A DNA stretch of 64,000 nt from Hydractinia symbiolongicarpus (GCF_029227915.1 NC_079878.1:7006001-7070000), one strand, 5' to 3'. Shown: positions 9,782-22,291, counted from the stretch's first letter. Program-made: numbers and translations. The notes: generated by a model not told the origin, from the sequence alone.

Positions 9782-10327
9782 GCTCCAGTGGCGTAGTCGG
9801 TTAGCGCGTCGTACTTATAAGTCAGTATCGACAAAGACATGCGAAGATCGGGAGTTCGAGCCTCCCCTGGAGCAAGGTTTCTTTTCATGCGCCGTCAACA
9901 CACGCCACAGCACGGGCAGATCACCAGTAAAATCTAGCAACGTGGCAGTGCACCCAGGTTGTTTTGATCCCGTCAACGTGACGGCAAAGCCCGTAAAATG
10001 GCCAGTGTGGGGCTCGAACCCACGACATTCGCGTTATTAGCACGACGCTCTAGCCGACTGAGCTAACCGGCCGTGAACGCGTGAACACGGACTCACTTCC
10101 TAAGTCAACTGTAAGCAAAATACTTTTATTTTTTTACTCAAAACGTTACCGTCATATTTCTCACGCTTTGATACGAGTCCAAGCAATGCAAATAGCCGCA
10201 ACCCGCTCGAAAGAGGAGTCATGTTAGGCCAACTTTAAACGGACATTCCCTGAAAGCCCTCGGAGAGATTTGAACTCTCGACCCCTGGTTTACAAGACCA
10301 GTGCTCTAACCCCTGAGCTACGAAGGC
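9782..10327. tRNA. tRNA trio, unit 15: Ile-UAU(+), Ile-AAU(-), Thr-UGU(-)
   Basis: Genes 9782-9874, 9999-10072, 10255-10327. Spacer 10111 c>g, a variant that recurs in units 38, 53, 55, 60, 68, 70, 80 and 82. Confidence 0.96.
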
Positions 10328-10476
10328 ACGCGATCCTTGCCAAATACGAAAAGTCGGTGCATCAGGCAAAACAGGCCAGTTGCAACGTGTACTTGCCATA
10401 AAGTGATACCGTCAATGCCCTACTGGACCATGACTATTCTAATCACGGACCTCAGCTTTCCCGTTAACATCCACGG

Positions 10477-11022
10477 GCTCCAGTGGCGTAGTCGGTTAGC
10501 GCGTCGTACTTATAAGTCAGTATCGACAAAGACATGCGAAGATCGGGAGTTCGAGCCTCCCCTGGAGCAAGGTTTCTTTTCATGCGCCGTCAACACACGC
10601 CACAGCACGGGCAGATCACCAGTAAAATCTAGCAACGTGGCAGTGCACCCAGGTTGTTTTGATCCCGTCAACGTGACGGCAAAGCCCGTAAAATGGCCAG
10701 TGTGGGGCTCGAACCCACGACATTCGCGTTATTAGCACGACGCTCTAGCCGACTGAGCTAACCGGCCGTGAACGCGTGAACACGGACTCACTTCCTAAGT
10801 CAACTCTAAGCAAAATACTTTTATTTTTTGACTCAAAACGTTACCGTCATATTTCTCACGCTTTGATACGAGTCCAAGCAATGCAAATAGCCGCAACCCG
10901 CTCGAAAGAGGAGTCATGTTAGGCCAACTTTAAACGGACATTCCCTGAAAGCCCTCGGAGAGATTTGAACTCTCGACCCCTGGTTTACAAGACCAGTGCT
11001 CTAACCCCTGAGCTACGAAGGC
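10477..11022. tRNA. tRNA trio, unit 16: Ile-UAU(+), Ile-AAU(-), Thr-UGU(-)
   Basis: Genes 10477-10569, 10694-10767, 10950-11022. Last T of the T7 run is G (10830). Confidence 0.96.
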
Positions 11023-11171
11023 ACGCGATCCTTGCCAAATACGAAAAGTCGGTGCATCAGGCAAAACAGGCCAGTTGCAACGTGTACTTGCCATAAAGTG
11101 ATACCGTCAATGCCCTACTGGACCATGACTATTCTAATCACGGACCTCAGCTTTCCCGTTAACATCCACGG

Positions 11172-11717
11172 GCTCCAGTGGCGTAGTCGGTTAGCGCGTC
11201 GTACTTATAAGTCAGTATCGACAAAGACATGCGAAGATCGGGAGTTCGAGCCTCCCCTGGAGCAAGGTTTCTTTTCATGCGCCGTCAACACACGCCACAG
11301 CACGGGCAGATCACCAGTAAAATCTAGCAACGTGGCAGTGCACCCAGGTTGTTTTGATCCCGTCAACGTGACGGCAAAGCCCGTAAAATGGCCAGTGTGG
11401 GGCTCGAACCCACGACATTCGCGTTATTAGCACGACGCTCTAGCCGACTGAGCTAACCGGCCGTGAACGCGTGAACACGGACTCACTTCCTAAGTCAACT
11501 CTAAGCAAAATACTTTTATTTCTTTACTCAAAACGTTACCGTCATATTTCTCACGCTTTGATACGAGTGCAAGCAATGCAAATAGCCGCAACCCGCTCGA
11601 AAGAGGAGTCATGTTAGGCCAACTTTAAACGGACATTCCCTGAAAGCCCTCGGAGAGATTTGAACTCTCGACCCCTGGTTTACAAGACCAGTGCTCTAAC
11701 TTCTGAGCTACGAAGGC
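11172..11717. tRNA. tRNA trio, unit 17: Ile-UAU(+), Ile-AAU(-), Thr-UGU(-)
   Basis: Genes 11172-11264, 11389-11462, 11645-11717. Thr D loop has two adjacent changes (11701-11702 cc>tt), one of them G18A. Spacer 11522 t>c, 11569 c>g. Confidence 0.93.
11645..11717 (-). pseudogene. tRNA-Thr(UGU), probable pseudogene (unit 17)
   Basis: A double change (11701-11702) replaces two Gs of the D-loop GGGG by AA. By my alignment one is the invariant G18, which stacks with Psi55 and lies in the A box. Confidence 0.6.
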
Positions 11718-11866
11718 ACGCGATCCTTGCCAAATACGAAAAGTCGGTGCATCAGGCAAAACAGGCCAGTTGCAACGTGTACTTGCCATAAAGTGATACC
11801 GTCAATGCCCTACTGGACCATGACTATTCTAATCACGGACCTCAGCTTTCCCGTTAACATCCACGG

Positions 11867-12412
11867 GCTCCAGTGGCGTAGTCGGTTAGCGCGTCGTACT
11901 TATAAGTCAGTATCGACAAAGACATGCGAAGATCGGGAGTTCGAGCCTCCCCTGGAGCAAGGTTTCTTTTCATGCGCCGTCAACACACGCCACAGCACGG
12001 GCAGATCACCAGTAAAATCTAGCAACGTGGCTGTGCACCCAGGTTGTTTTGATCCCGTCAACGTGACGGCAAAGCCCGTAAAATGGCCAGTGTGGGGCTC
12101 GAACCCACGACATTCGCGTTATTAGCACGACGCTCTAGCCGACTGAGCTAACCGGCCGTGAACGCGTGAACACGGACTCACTTCCTAAGTCAACTCTAAG
12201 CAAAATACTTTTATTTTTTTACTCAAAACGTTACCGTCATATTTCTCACGCTTTGATACGAGTCCAAGCAATGCAAATAGCCGCAACCCGCTCGAAAGAG
12301 GAGTCATGTTAGGCCAACTTTAAACGGACATTCCCTGAAAGCCCTCGGAGAGAGTTGAACTCTCGACCCCTGGTTTACAAGACCAGTGCTCTAACCCCTG
12401 AGCTACGAAGGC
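11867..12412. tRNA. tRNA trio, unit 18: Ile-UAU(+), Ile-AAU(-), Thr-UGU(-)
   Basis: Genes 11867-11959, 12084-12157, 12340-12412. Thr A59C (12354 t>g), a T-loop variant also in units 19, 42-44, 53 and 66 and likely harmless. Spacer 12032 a>t. Confidence 0.96.
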
Positions 12413-12561
12413 ACGCGATCCTTGCCAAATACGAAAAGTCGGTGCATCAGGCAAAACAGGCCAGTTGCAACGTGTACTTGCCATAAAGTGATACCGTCAA
12501 TGCCCTACTGGACCATGACTATTCTAATCACGGACCTCAGCTTTCCCGTTAACATCCACGG

Positions 12562-13107
12562 GCTCCAGTGGCGTAGTCGGTTAGCGCGTCGTACTTATAA
12601 GTCAGTATCGACAAAGACATGCGAAGATCGGGAGTTCGAGCCTCCCCTGGAGCAAGGTTTCTTTTCATGCGCCGTCAACACACGCCACAGCACGGGCAGA
12701 TCACCAGTAAAATCTAGCAACGTGGCAGTGCACCCAGGTTGTTTTGATCCCGTCAACGTGACGGCAAAGCCCGTAAAATGGCCAGTGTGGGGCTCGAACC
12801 CACGACATTCGCGTTATTAGCACGACGCTCTAGCCGACTGAGCTAACCGGCCGTGAACGCGTGAACACGGACTCACTTCCTAAGTCAACTCTAAGCAAAA
12901 TACTTTTATTTTTTTACTCAAAACGTTACCGTCATATTTCTCACGCTTTGATACGAGTCCAAGCAATGCAAATAGCCGCAACCCGCTCGAAAGAGGAGTC
13001 ATGTTAGGCCAACTTTAAACGGACATTCCCTGAAAGCCCTCGGAGAGAGTTGAACTCTCGACCCCTGGTTTACAAGACCAGTGCTCTAACCCCTGAGCTA
13101 CGAAGGC
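12562..13107. tRNA. tRNA trio, unit 19: Ile-UAU(+), Ile-AAU(-), Thr-UGU(-)
   Basis: Genes 12562-12654, 12779-12852, 13035-13107. Thr A59C (13049 t>g). Confidence 0.96.
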
Positions 13108-13256
13108 ACGCGATCCTTGCCAAATACGAAAAGTCGGTGCATCAGGCAAAACAGGCCAGTTGCAACGTGTACTTGCCATAAAGTGATACCGTCAATGCCC
13201 TACTGGACCATGACTATTCTAATCACGGACCTCAGCTTTCCCGTTAACATCCACGG

Positions 13257-13802
13257 GCTCCAGTGGCGTAGTCGGTTAGCGCGTCGTACTTATAAGTCAG
13301 TATCGACAAAGACATGCGAAGATCGGGAGTTCGAGCCTCCCCTGGAGCAAGGTTTCTTTTCATGCGCCGTCAACACACGCCACAGCACGGGCAGATCACC
13401 AGTAAAATCTAGCAACGTGGCAGTGCACCCAGGTTGTTTTGATCCCGTCAACGTGACGGCAAAGCCCGTAAAATGGCCAGTGTGGGGCTCGAACCCACGA
13501 CATTCGCGTTATTATCACGACGCTCTAGCCGACTGAGCTAACCGGCCGTGAACGCGTGAACACGGACTCACTTCCTAAGTCAACTCTAAGCAAAATACTT
13601 TTATTTTTTTACTCAAAACGTTACCGTCATATTTCTCACGCTTTGATACGAGTCCAAGCAATGCAAATAGCCGCAACCCGCTCGAAAGAGGAGTCATGTT
13701 AGGCCAACTTTAAACGGACATTCCCTGAAAGCCCTCGGAGAGATTTGAACTCTCGACCCCTGGTTTACAAGACCAGTGCTCTAACCCCTGAGCTACGAAG
13801 GC
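13257..13802. tRNA. tRNA trio, unit 20: Ile-UAU(+), Ile-AAU(-), Thr-UGU(-)
   Basis: Genes 13257-13349, 13474-13547, 13730-13802. AAU gene C32A (13515 g>t) in the anticodon loop. Confidence 0.95.
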
Positions 13803-13951
13803 ACGCGATCCTTGCCAAATACGAAAAGTCGGTGCATCAGGCAAAACAGGCCAGTTGCAACGTGTACTTGCCATAAAGTGATACCGTCAATGCCCTACTG
13901 GACCATGACTATTCTAATCACGGACCTCAGCTTTCCCGTTAACATCCACGG

Positions 13952-14497
13952 GCTCCAGTGGCGTAGTCGGTTAGCGCGTCGTACTTATAAGTCAGTATCG
14001 ACAAAGACATGCGAAGATCGGGAGTTCGAGCCTCCCCTGGAGCAAGGTTTCTTTTCATGCGCCGTCAACACACGCCACAGCACGGGCAGATCACCAGTAA
14101 AATCTAGCAACGTGGCAGTGCACCCAGGTTGTTTTGATCCCGTCAACGTGACGGCAAAGCCCGTAAAATGGCCAGTGTGGGGCTCGAACCCACGACATTC
14201 GCGTTATTAGCACGACGCTCTAGCCGACTGAGCTAACCGGCCGTGAACGCGTGAACACGTACTCACTTCCTAAGTCAACTCTAAGCAAAATACTTTTATT
14301 TTTTTACTCAAAACGTTACCGTCATATTTCTCACGCTTTGATACGAGTCCAAGCAATGCAAATAGCCGCAACCCGCTCGAAAGAGGAGTCATGTTAGGCC
14401 AACTTTAAACGGACATTCCCTGAAAGCCCTCGGAGAGATTTGAACTCTCGACCCCTGGTTTACAATACCAGTGCTCTAACCCCTGAGCTACGAAGGC
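13952..14497. tRNA. tRNA trio, unit 21: Ile-UAU(+), Ile-AAU(-), Thr-UGU(-)
   Basis: Genes 13952-14044, 14169-14242, 14425-14497. Thr C32A (14466 g>t) in the anticodon loop. Spacer 14260 g>t, 14616 c>t. Confidence 0.95.
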
Positions 14498-14646
14498 ACG
14501 CGATCCTTGCCAAATACGAAAAGTCGGTGCATCAGGCAAAACAGGCCAGTTGCAACGTGTACTTGCCATAAAGTGATACCGTCAATGCCCTACTGGACCA
14601 TGACTATTCTAATCATGGACCTCAGCTTTCCCGTTAACATCCACGG

Positions 14647-15192
14647 GCTCCAGTGGCGTAGTCGGTTAGCGCGTCGTACTTATAAGTCAGTATCGACAAA
14701 GACATGCGAAGATCGGGAGTTCGAGCCTCCCCTGGAGCAAGGTTTCTTTTCATGCGCCGTCAACACACGCCACAGCACGGGCAGATCACCAGTAAAATCT
14801 AGCAACGTGGCAGTGCACCCAGGTTGTTTTGATCCCGTCAACGTGACGGCAAAGCCCGTAAAATGGCCAGTGTGGGGCTCGAACCCACGACATTCGCGTT
14901 ATTAGCACGACGCTCTAGCCGACTGAGCTAACCGGCCGTGAACGCGTGAACACGGACTCACTTCCTAAGTCAACTCTAAGCAAAATACTTTTATTTTTTT
15001 ACTCAAAACGTTACCGTCATATTTCTCACGCTTTGATACGAGTCCAAGCAATGCAAATAGCCGCAACCCGCTCGAAAGAGGAGTCATGTTAGGCCAACTT
15101 TAAACGGACATTCCCTGAAATCCCTCGGAGAGATTTGAACTCTCGACCCCTGGTTTACAAGACCAGTGCTCTAACCCCTGAGCTACGAAGGC
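14647..15192. tRNA. tRNA trio, unit 22: Ile-UAU(+), Ile-AAU(-), Thr-UGU(-)
   Basis: Genes 14647-14739, 14864-14937, 15120-15192. Thr C72A (15121 g>t) breaks the G1-C72 pair. Confidence 0.93.
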
Positions 15193-15341
15193 ACGCGATC
15201 CTTGCCAAATACGAAAAGTCGGTGCATCAGGCAAAACAGGCCAGTTGCAACGTGTACTTGCCATAAAGTGATACCGTCAATGCCCTACTGGACCATGACT
15301 ATTCTAATCACGGACCTCAGCTTTCCCGTTAACATCCACGG

Positions 15342-15887
15342 GCTCCAGTGGCGTAGTCGGTTAGCGCGTCGTACTTATAAGTCAGTATCGACAAAGACAT
15401 GCGAAGATCGGGAGTTCGAGCCTCCCCTGGAGCAAGGTTTCTTTTCATGCGCCGTCAACACACGCCACAGCACGGGCAGATCACCAGTAAAATCTAGCAA
15501 CGTGGCAGTGCACCCAGGTTGTTTTGATCCCGTCAACGTGACGGCAAAGCCCGTAAAATGGCCAGTGTGGGGCTCGAACCCACGACATTCGCGTTATTAG
15601 CACGACGCTCTAGCCGACTGAGCTAACCGGCCGTGAACGCGTGAACACGGACTCACTTCCTAAGTCAACTCTAAGCAAAATACTTTTATTTTTTTACTCA
15701 AAACGTTACCGTCATATTTCTCACGCTTTGATACGAGTCCAAGCAATGCAAATAGCCGCAACCCGCTCGAAAGAGGAGTCATGTTAGGCCAACTTTAAAC
15801 GGACATTCCGTGAAAGCCCTCGGAGAGATTTGAACTCTCGACCCCTGGTTTACAAGACCAGTGCTCTAACCCCTGAGCTACGAAGGC
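15342..15887. tRNA. tRNA trio, unit 23: Ile-UAU(+), Ile-AAU(-), Thr-UGU(-)
   Basis: Genes 15342-15434, 15559-15632, 15815-15887. Spacer 15810 c>g. Confidence 0.96.
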
Positions 15888-16036
15888 ACGCGATCCTTGC
15901 CAAATACGAAAAGTCGGTGCATCAGGCAAAACAGGCCAGTTGCAACGTGTACTTGCCATAAAGTGATACCGTCAATGCCCTACTGGACCATGACTATTCT
16001 AATCACGGACCTCAGCTTTCCCGTTAACATCCACGG

Positions 16037-16582
16037 GCTCCAGTGGCGTAGTCGGTTAGCGCGTCGTACTTATAAGTCAGTATCGACAAAGACATGCGAA
16101 GATCGGGAGTTCGAGCCTCCCCTGGAGCAAGGTTTCTTTTCATGCGCCGTCAACACACGCCACAGCACGGGCAGATCACCAGTAAAATCTAGCAACGTGG
16201 CAGTGCACCCAGGTTGTTTTGATCCCGTCAACGTGACGGCAAAGCCCGTAAGATGGCCAGTGTGGGGCTCGAACCCACGACATTCGCGTTATTAGCACGA
16301 CGCTCTAGCCGACTGAGCTAACCGGCCGTGAACGCGTGAACACGGACTCACTTCCTAAGTCAACTCTAAGCAAAATACTTTTATTTTTTTACTCAAAACG
16401 TTACCGTCATATTTCTCACGCTTTGATACGAGTCCAAGCAATGCAAATAGCCGCAACCCGCTCGAAAGAGGAGTCATGTTAGGCCAACTTTAAACGGACA
16501 TTCCCTGAAAGCCCTCGGAGAGATTTGAACTCTCGACCCCTGGTTTACAAGACCAGTGCTCTAACCCCTGAGCTACGAAGGC
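16037..16582. tRNA. tRNA trio, unit 24: Ile-UAU(+), Ile-AAU(-), Thr-UGU(-)
   Basis: Genes 16037-16129, 16254-16327, 16510-16582. AAU terminator broken to TCTT (16252 a>g). Confidence 0.95.
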
Positions 16583-16731
16583 ACGCGATCCTTGCCAAAT
16601 ACGAAAAGTCGGTGCATCAGGCAAAACAGGCCAGTTGCAACGTGTACTTGCCATAAAGTGATACCGTCAATGCCCTACTGGACCATGACTATTCTAATCA
16701 CGGACCTCAGCTTTCCCGTTAACATCCACGG

Positions 16732-17277
16732 GCTCCAGTGGCGTAGTCGGTTAGCGCGTCGTACTTATAAGTCAGTATCGACAAAGACATGCGAAGATCG
16801 GGAGTTCGAGCCTCCCCTGGAGCAAGGTTTCTCTTCATGCGCCGTCAACACACGCCACAGCACGGGCAGATCACCAGTAAAATCTAGCAACGTGGCAGTG
16901 CACCCAGGTTGTTTTGATCCCGTCAACGTGACGGCAAAGCCCGTAAAATGGCCAGTGTGGGGCTCGAACCCACGACATTCGCGTTATTAGCACGACGCTC
17001 TAGCCGACTGAGCTAACCGGCCGTGAACGCGTGAACACGGACTCACTTCCTAAGTCAACTCTAAGCAAAATACTTTTATTTTTTTACTCAAAACGTTACC
17101 GTCATATTTCTCACACTTTGATACGAGTCCAAGCAATGCAAATAGCCGCAACCCGCTCGAAAGAGGAGTCATGTTAGGCCAACTTTAAACGGACATTCCC
17201 TGAAAGCCCTCGGAGAGATTTGAACTCTCGACCCCTGGTTTACAAGACCAGTGCTCTAACCCCTGAGCTACGAAGGC
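16732..17277. tRNA. tRNA trio, unit 25: Ile-UAU(+), Ile-AAU(-), Thr-UGU(-)
   Basis: Genes 16732-16824, 16949-17022, 17205-17277. UAU terminator broken (16833 t>c) and 17115 g>a, both shared with unit 30; spacer 17308 t>c. Confidence 0.95.
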
Positions 17278-17426
17278 ACGCGATCCTTGCCAAATACGAA
17301 AAGTCGGCGCATCAGGCAAAACAGGCCAGTTGCAACGTGTACTTGCCATAAAGTGATACCGTCAATGCCCTACTGGACCATGACTATTCTAATCACGGAC
17401 CTCAGCTTTCCCGTTAACATCCACGG

Positions 17427-17972
17427 GCTCCAGTGGCGTAGTCGGTTAGCGCGTCGTACTTATAAGTCAGTATCGACAAAGACATGCGAAGATCGGGAGT
17501 TCGAGCCTCCCCTGGAGCAAGGTTTCTTTTCATGCGCCGTCAACACACGCCACAGCACGGGCAGATCACCAGTAAAATCTAGCAACGTGGCAGTGCACCC
17601 AGGTTGTTTTGATCCCGTCAACGTGACGGCAAAGCCCGTAAAATGGCCAGTGTGGGGCTCGAACCCACGACATTCGCGTTATTAGCACGACGCTCTAGCC
17701 GACTGAGCTAACCGGCCGTGAACGCGTGAACACGGACTCACTTCCTAAGTCAACTCTAAGCACAATACTTTTATTTTTTTACTCAAAACGTTACCGTCAT
17801 ATTTCTCACGCTTTGATACGAGTCCAAGCAATGCAAATAGCCGCAATCCGCTCGAAAGAGGAGTCATGTTAGGCCAACTTTAAACGGACATTCCCTGAAA
17901 GCCCTCGGAGAGATTTGAACTCTCGACCCCTGGTTTACAAGACCAGTGCTCTAACCCCTGAGCTACGAAGGC
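17427..17972. tRNA. tRNA trio, unit 26: Ile-UAU(+), Ile-AAU(-), Thr-UGU(-)
   Basis: Genes 17427-17519, 17644-17717, 17900-17972. Spacer 17763 a>c, 17847 c>t, 18107 c>g. Confidence 0.96.
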
Positions 17973-18121
17973 ACGCGATCCTTGCCAAATACGAAAAGTC
18001 GGTGCATCAGGCAAAACAGGCCAGTTGCAACGTGTACTTGCCATAAAGTGATACCGTCAATGCCCTACTGGACCATGACTATTCTAATCACGGACCTCAG
18101 CTTTCCGGTTAACATCCACGG

Positions 18122-18667
18122 GCTCCAGTGGCGTAGTCGGTTAGCGCGTCGTACTTATAAGTCAGTATCGACAAAGACATGCGAAGATCGGGAGTTCGAG
18201 CCTCCCCTGGAGCAAGGTTTCTTTTCATGCGCCGTCAACACACGCCACAGCACGGGCAGATCACCAGTAAAATCTAGCAACGTGGCAGTGCACCCAGGTT
18301 GTTTTGATCCCGTCAACGTGACGGCAAAGCCCGTAAAATGGCCAGTGTGGGGCTCGAACCCACGACATTCGCGTTATTAGCACGACGCTCTAGCCGACTG
18401 AGCTAACCGGCCGTGAACGCGTGAACACGGACTCACTTCCTAAGTCAACTCTAAGCAAAATACTTTTATTTTTTTACTCAAAACGTTACCGTCATATTTC
18501 TCACGCTTTGATACGAGTCCAAGCAATGCAAATAGCCGCAACCCGCTCGAAAGAGGAGTCATGTTAGGCCAACTTTAAACGGACATTCCCTGAAAGCCCT
18601 CGGAGAGATTTGAACTCTCGACCCCTGGTTTACAAGACCAGTGCTCTAACCCCTGAGCTACGAAGGC
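18122..18667. tRNA. tRNA trio, unit 27: Ile-UAU(+), Ile-AAU(-), Thr-UGU(-)
   Basis: Genes 18122-18214, 18339-18412, 18595-18667. Change 18670 g>a, 3 bp upstream of Thr. Confidence 0.96.
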
Positions 18668-18816
18668 ACACGATCCTTGCCAAATACGAAAAGTCGGTGC
18701 ATCAGGCAAAACAGGCCAGTTGCAACGTGTACTTGCCATAAAGTGATACCGTCAATGCCCTACTGGACCATGACTATTCTAATCACGGACCTCAGCTTTC
18801 CCGTTAACATCCACGG

Positions 18817-19362
18817 GCTCCAGTGGCGTAGTCGGTTAGCGCGTCGTACTTATAAGTCAGTATCGACAAAGACATGCGAAGATCGGGAGTTCGAGCCTCC
18901 CCTGGAGCAAGGTTTCTTTTCATGCGCCGTCAACACACGCCACAGCACGGGCAGATCACCAGTAAAATCTAGCAACGTGGCAGTGCACCCAGGTTGTTTT
19001 GATCCCGTCAACGTGACGGCAAAGCCCGTAAAATGGCCAGTGTGGGGCTCGAACCCACGACATTCGCGTTATTAGCACGACGCTCTAGCCGACTGAGCTA
19101 ACCGGCCGTGAACGCGTGAACACGGACTCACTTCCTAAGTCAACTCTAAGCAAAATACTTTTATTTTTTTACTCAAAACGTTACCGTCATATTTCTCACG
19201 CTTTGATACGAGTCCAAGCAATGCAAATAGCCGCAACCCGCTCGAAAGAGGAGTCATGTTAGGCCAACTTTAAACGGACATTCCCTGAAAGCCCTCGGAG
19301 AGATTTGAACTCTCGACCCCTGGTTTACAAGACCAGTGCTCTAACCCCTGAGCTACGAAGGC
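18817..19362. tRNA. tRNA trio, unit 28: Ile-UAU(+), Ile-AAU(-), Thr-UGU(-)
   Basis: Genes 18817-18909, 19034-19107, 19290-19362. Consensus copy. Confidence 0.96.
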
Positions 19363-19511
19363 ACGCGATCCTTGCCAAATACGAAAAGTCGGTGCATCAG
19401 GCAAAACAGGCCAGTTGCAACGTGTACTTGCCATAAAGTGATACCGTCAATGCCCTACTGGACCATGACTATTCTAATCACGGACCTCAGCTTTCCCGTT
19501 AACATCCACGG

Positions 19512-20057
19512 GCTCCAGTGGCGTAGTCGGTTAGCGCGTCGTACTTATAAGTCAGTATCGACAAAGACATGCGAAGATCGGGAGTTCGAGCCTCCCCTGG
19601 AGCAAGGTTTCTTTTCATGCGCCGTCAACACACGCCACAGCACGGGCAGATCACCAGTAAAATCTAGCAACGTGGCAGTGCACCCAGGTTGTTTTGATCC
19701 CGTCAACGTGACGGCAAAGCCCGTAAAATGGCCAGTGTGGGGCTCGAACCCACGACATTCGCGTTATTAGCACGACGCTCTAGCCGACTGAGCTAACCGG
19801 CCGTGAACGCGTGAACACGGACTCACTTCCTAAGTCAACTCTAAGCAAAATACTTTTATTTTTTTACTCAAAACGTTACCGTCATATTTCTCACGCTTTG
19901 ATACGAGTCCAAGCAATGCAAATAGCCGCAACCCGCTCGAAAGAGGAGTCATGTTAGGCCAACTTTAAACGGAAATTCCCTGAAAGCCCTCGGAGAGATT
20001 TGAACTCTCGACCCCTGGTTTACAAGACCAGTGCTCTAACCCCTGAGCTACGAAGGC
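19512..20057. tRNA. tRNA trio, unit 29: Ile-UAU(+), Ile-AAU(-), Thr-UGU(-)
   Basis: Genes 19512-19604, 19729-19802, 19985-20057. Spacer 19974 c>a. Confidence 0.96.
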
Positions 20058-20206
20058 ACGCGATCCTTGCCAAATACGAAAAGTCGGTGCATCAGGCAAA
20101 ACAGGCCAGTTGCAACGTGTACTTGCCATAAAGTGATACCGTCAATGCCCTACTGGACCATGACTATTCTAATCACGGACCTCAGCTTTCCCGTTAACAT
20201 CCACGG

Positions 20207-20752
20207 GCTCCAGTGGCGTAGTCGGTTAGCGCGTCGTACTTATAAGTCAGTATCGACAAAGACATGCGAAGATCGGGAGTTCGAGCCTCCCCTGGAGCAA
20301 GGTTTCTCTTCATGCGCCGTCAACACACGCCACAGCACGGGCAGATCACCAGTAAAATCTAGCAACGTGGCAGTGCACCCAGGTTGTTTTGATCCCGTCA
20401 ACGTGACGGCAAAGCCCGTAAAATGGCCAGTGTGGGGCTCGAACCCACGACATTCGCGTTATTAGCACGACGCTCTAGCCGACTGAGCTAACCGGCCGTG
20501 AACGCGTGAACACGGACTCACTTCCTAAGTCAACTCTAAGCAAAATACTTTTATTTTTTTACTCAAAACGTTACCGTCATATTTCTCACACTTTGATACG
20601 AGTCCAAGCAATGCAAATAGCCGCAACCCGCTCGAAAGAGGAGTCATGTTAGGCCAACTTTAAACGGACATTCCTTGAAAGCCCTCGGAGAGATTTGAAC
20701 TCTCGACCCCTGGTTTACAAGACCAGTGCTCTAACCCCTGATCTACGAAGGC
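20207..20752. tRNA. tRNA trio, unit 30: Ile-UAU(+), Ile-AAU(-), Thr-UGU(-)
   Basis: Genes 20207-20299, 20424-20497, 20680-20752. UAU terminator broken (20308 t>c) and 20590 g>a as in unit 25; Thr C11A (20742) mismatches G24; spacer 20675 c>t, 20835 c>t. Confidence 0.94.
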
Positions 20753-20901
20753 ACGCGATCCTTGCCAAATACGAAAAGTCGGTGCATCAGGCAAAACAGG
20801 CCAGTTGCAACGTGTACTTGCCATAAAGTGATACTGTCAATGCCCTACTGGACCATGACTATTCTAATCACGGACCTCAGCTTTCCCGTTAACATCCACG
20901 G

Positions 20902-21447
20902 GCTCCAGTGGCGTAGTCGGTTAGCGCGTCGTACTTATAAGTCAGTATCGACAAAGACATGCGAAGTTCGGGAGTTCGAGCCTCCCCTGGAGCAAGGTTT
21001 CTTTTCCTGCGCCGTCAACACACGCCACAGCACGGGCAGATCACCAGTAAAATCTAGCAACGTGGCAGTGCACCCAGGTTGTTTTGATGCCGTCAACGTG
21101 ACGGCAAAGCCCGTAAAATGGCCAGTGTGGGGCTCGAACCCACGACATTCGCGTTATTAGCACGACGCTCTAGCCGACTGAGCTAACCGGCCGTGAACGC
21201 GTGAACACGGACTCACTTCCTAAGTCAACTCTAAGCAAAATACTTTTATTTTTTTACTCAAAACGTTACCGTCATATTTCTCACGCTTTGATACGAGTCC
21301 AAGCAATGCAAATAGCCGCAACCCGCTCGAAAGAGGAGTCATGTTAGGCCAACTTTAAACGGACATTCCCTGAAAGCCCTCGGAGAGATTTGAACTCTCG
21401 ACCCCTGGTTTACAAGACCAGTGCTCTAACCCCTGAGCTACGAAGGC
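20902..21447. tRNA. tRNA trio, unit 31: Ile-UAU(+), Ile-AAU(-), Thr-UGU(-)
   Basis: Genes 20902-20994, 21119-21192, 21375-21447. UAU gene A46U (20967, variable loop). Spacer 21007 a>c, 21089 c>g. Confidence 0.96.
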
Positions 21448-21596
21448 ACGCGATCCTTGCCAAATACGAAAAGTCGGTGCATCAGGCAAAACAGGCCAGT
21501 TGCAACGTGTACTTGCCATAAAGTGATACCGTCAATGCCCTACTGGACCATGACTATTCTAATCACGGACCTCAGCTTTCCCGTTAACATCCACGG

Positions 21597-22142
21597 GCTC
21601 CAGTGGCGTAGTCGGTTAGCGCGTCGTACTTATAAGTCAATATCGACAAAGACATGCGAAGATCGGGAGTTCGAGCCTCCCCTGGAACAAGGTTTCTTTT
21701 CATGCGCCGTCAACACACGCCACAGCACGGGCAGATCACCAGTAAAATCTAGCAACGTGGCAGTGCACCCAGGTTGTTTTGATCCCGTCAACGTGACGGC
21801 AAAGCCCGTAAAATGGCCAGTGTGGGGCTCGAACCCACGACATTCGCGTTATTAGCACGACGCTCTAGCCGACTGAGCTAACCGGCCGTGAACGCGTGAA
21901 CACGGACTCACTTCCTAAGTCAACTCTAAGCAAAATACTTTTATTTTTTTACTCAAAACGTTACCGTCATATTTCTCACGCTTTGATACGAGTCCAAGCA
22001 ATGCAAATAGCCGCAACCCGCTCGAAAGAGGAGTCATGTTAGGCCAACTTTAAACGGACATTCCCTGAAAGCCCTCGGAGAGATTTGAACTCTCGACCCC
22101 TGGTTTACAAGACCAGTGCTCTAACCCCTGAGCTACGAAGGC
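21597..22142. tRNA. tRNA trio, unit 32: Ile-UAU(+), Ile-AAU(-), Thr-UGU(-)
   Basis: Genes 21597-21689, 21814-21887, 22070-22142. UAU gene G71A (21687, C2-A71 mismatch) and an intron change, 21640 g>a. Confidence 0.94.
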
Positions 22143-22291
22143 ACGCGATCCTTGCCAAATACGAAAAGTCGGTGCATCAGGCAAAACAGGCCAGTTGCAA
22201 CGTGTACTTGCCATAAAGTGATACCGTCAATGCCCTACTGGACCATGACTATTCTAATCACGGACCTCAGCTTTCCCGTTAACATCCACGG

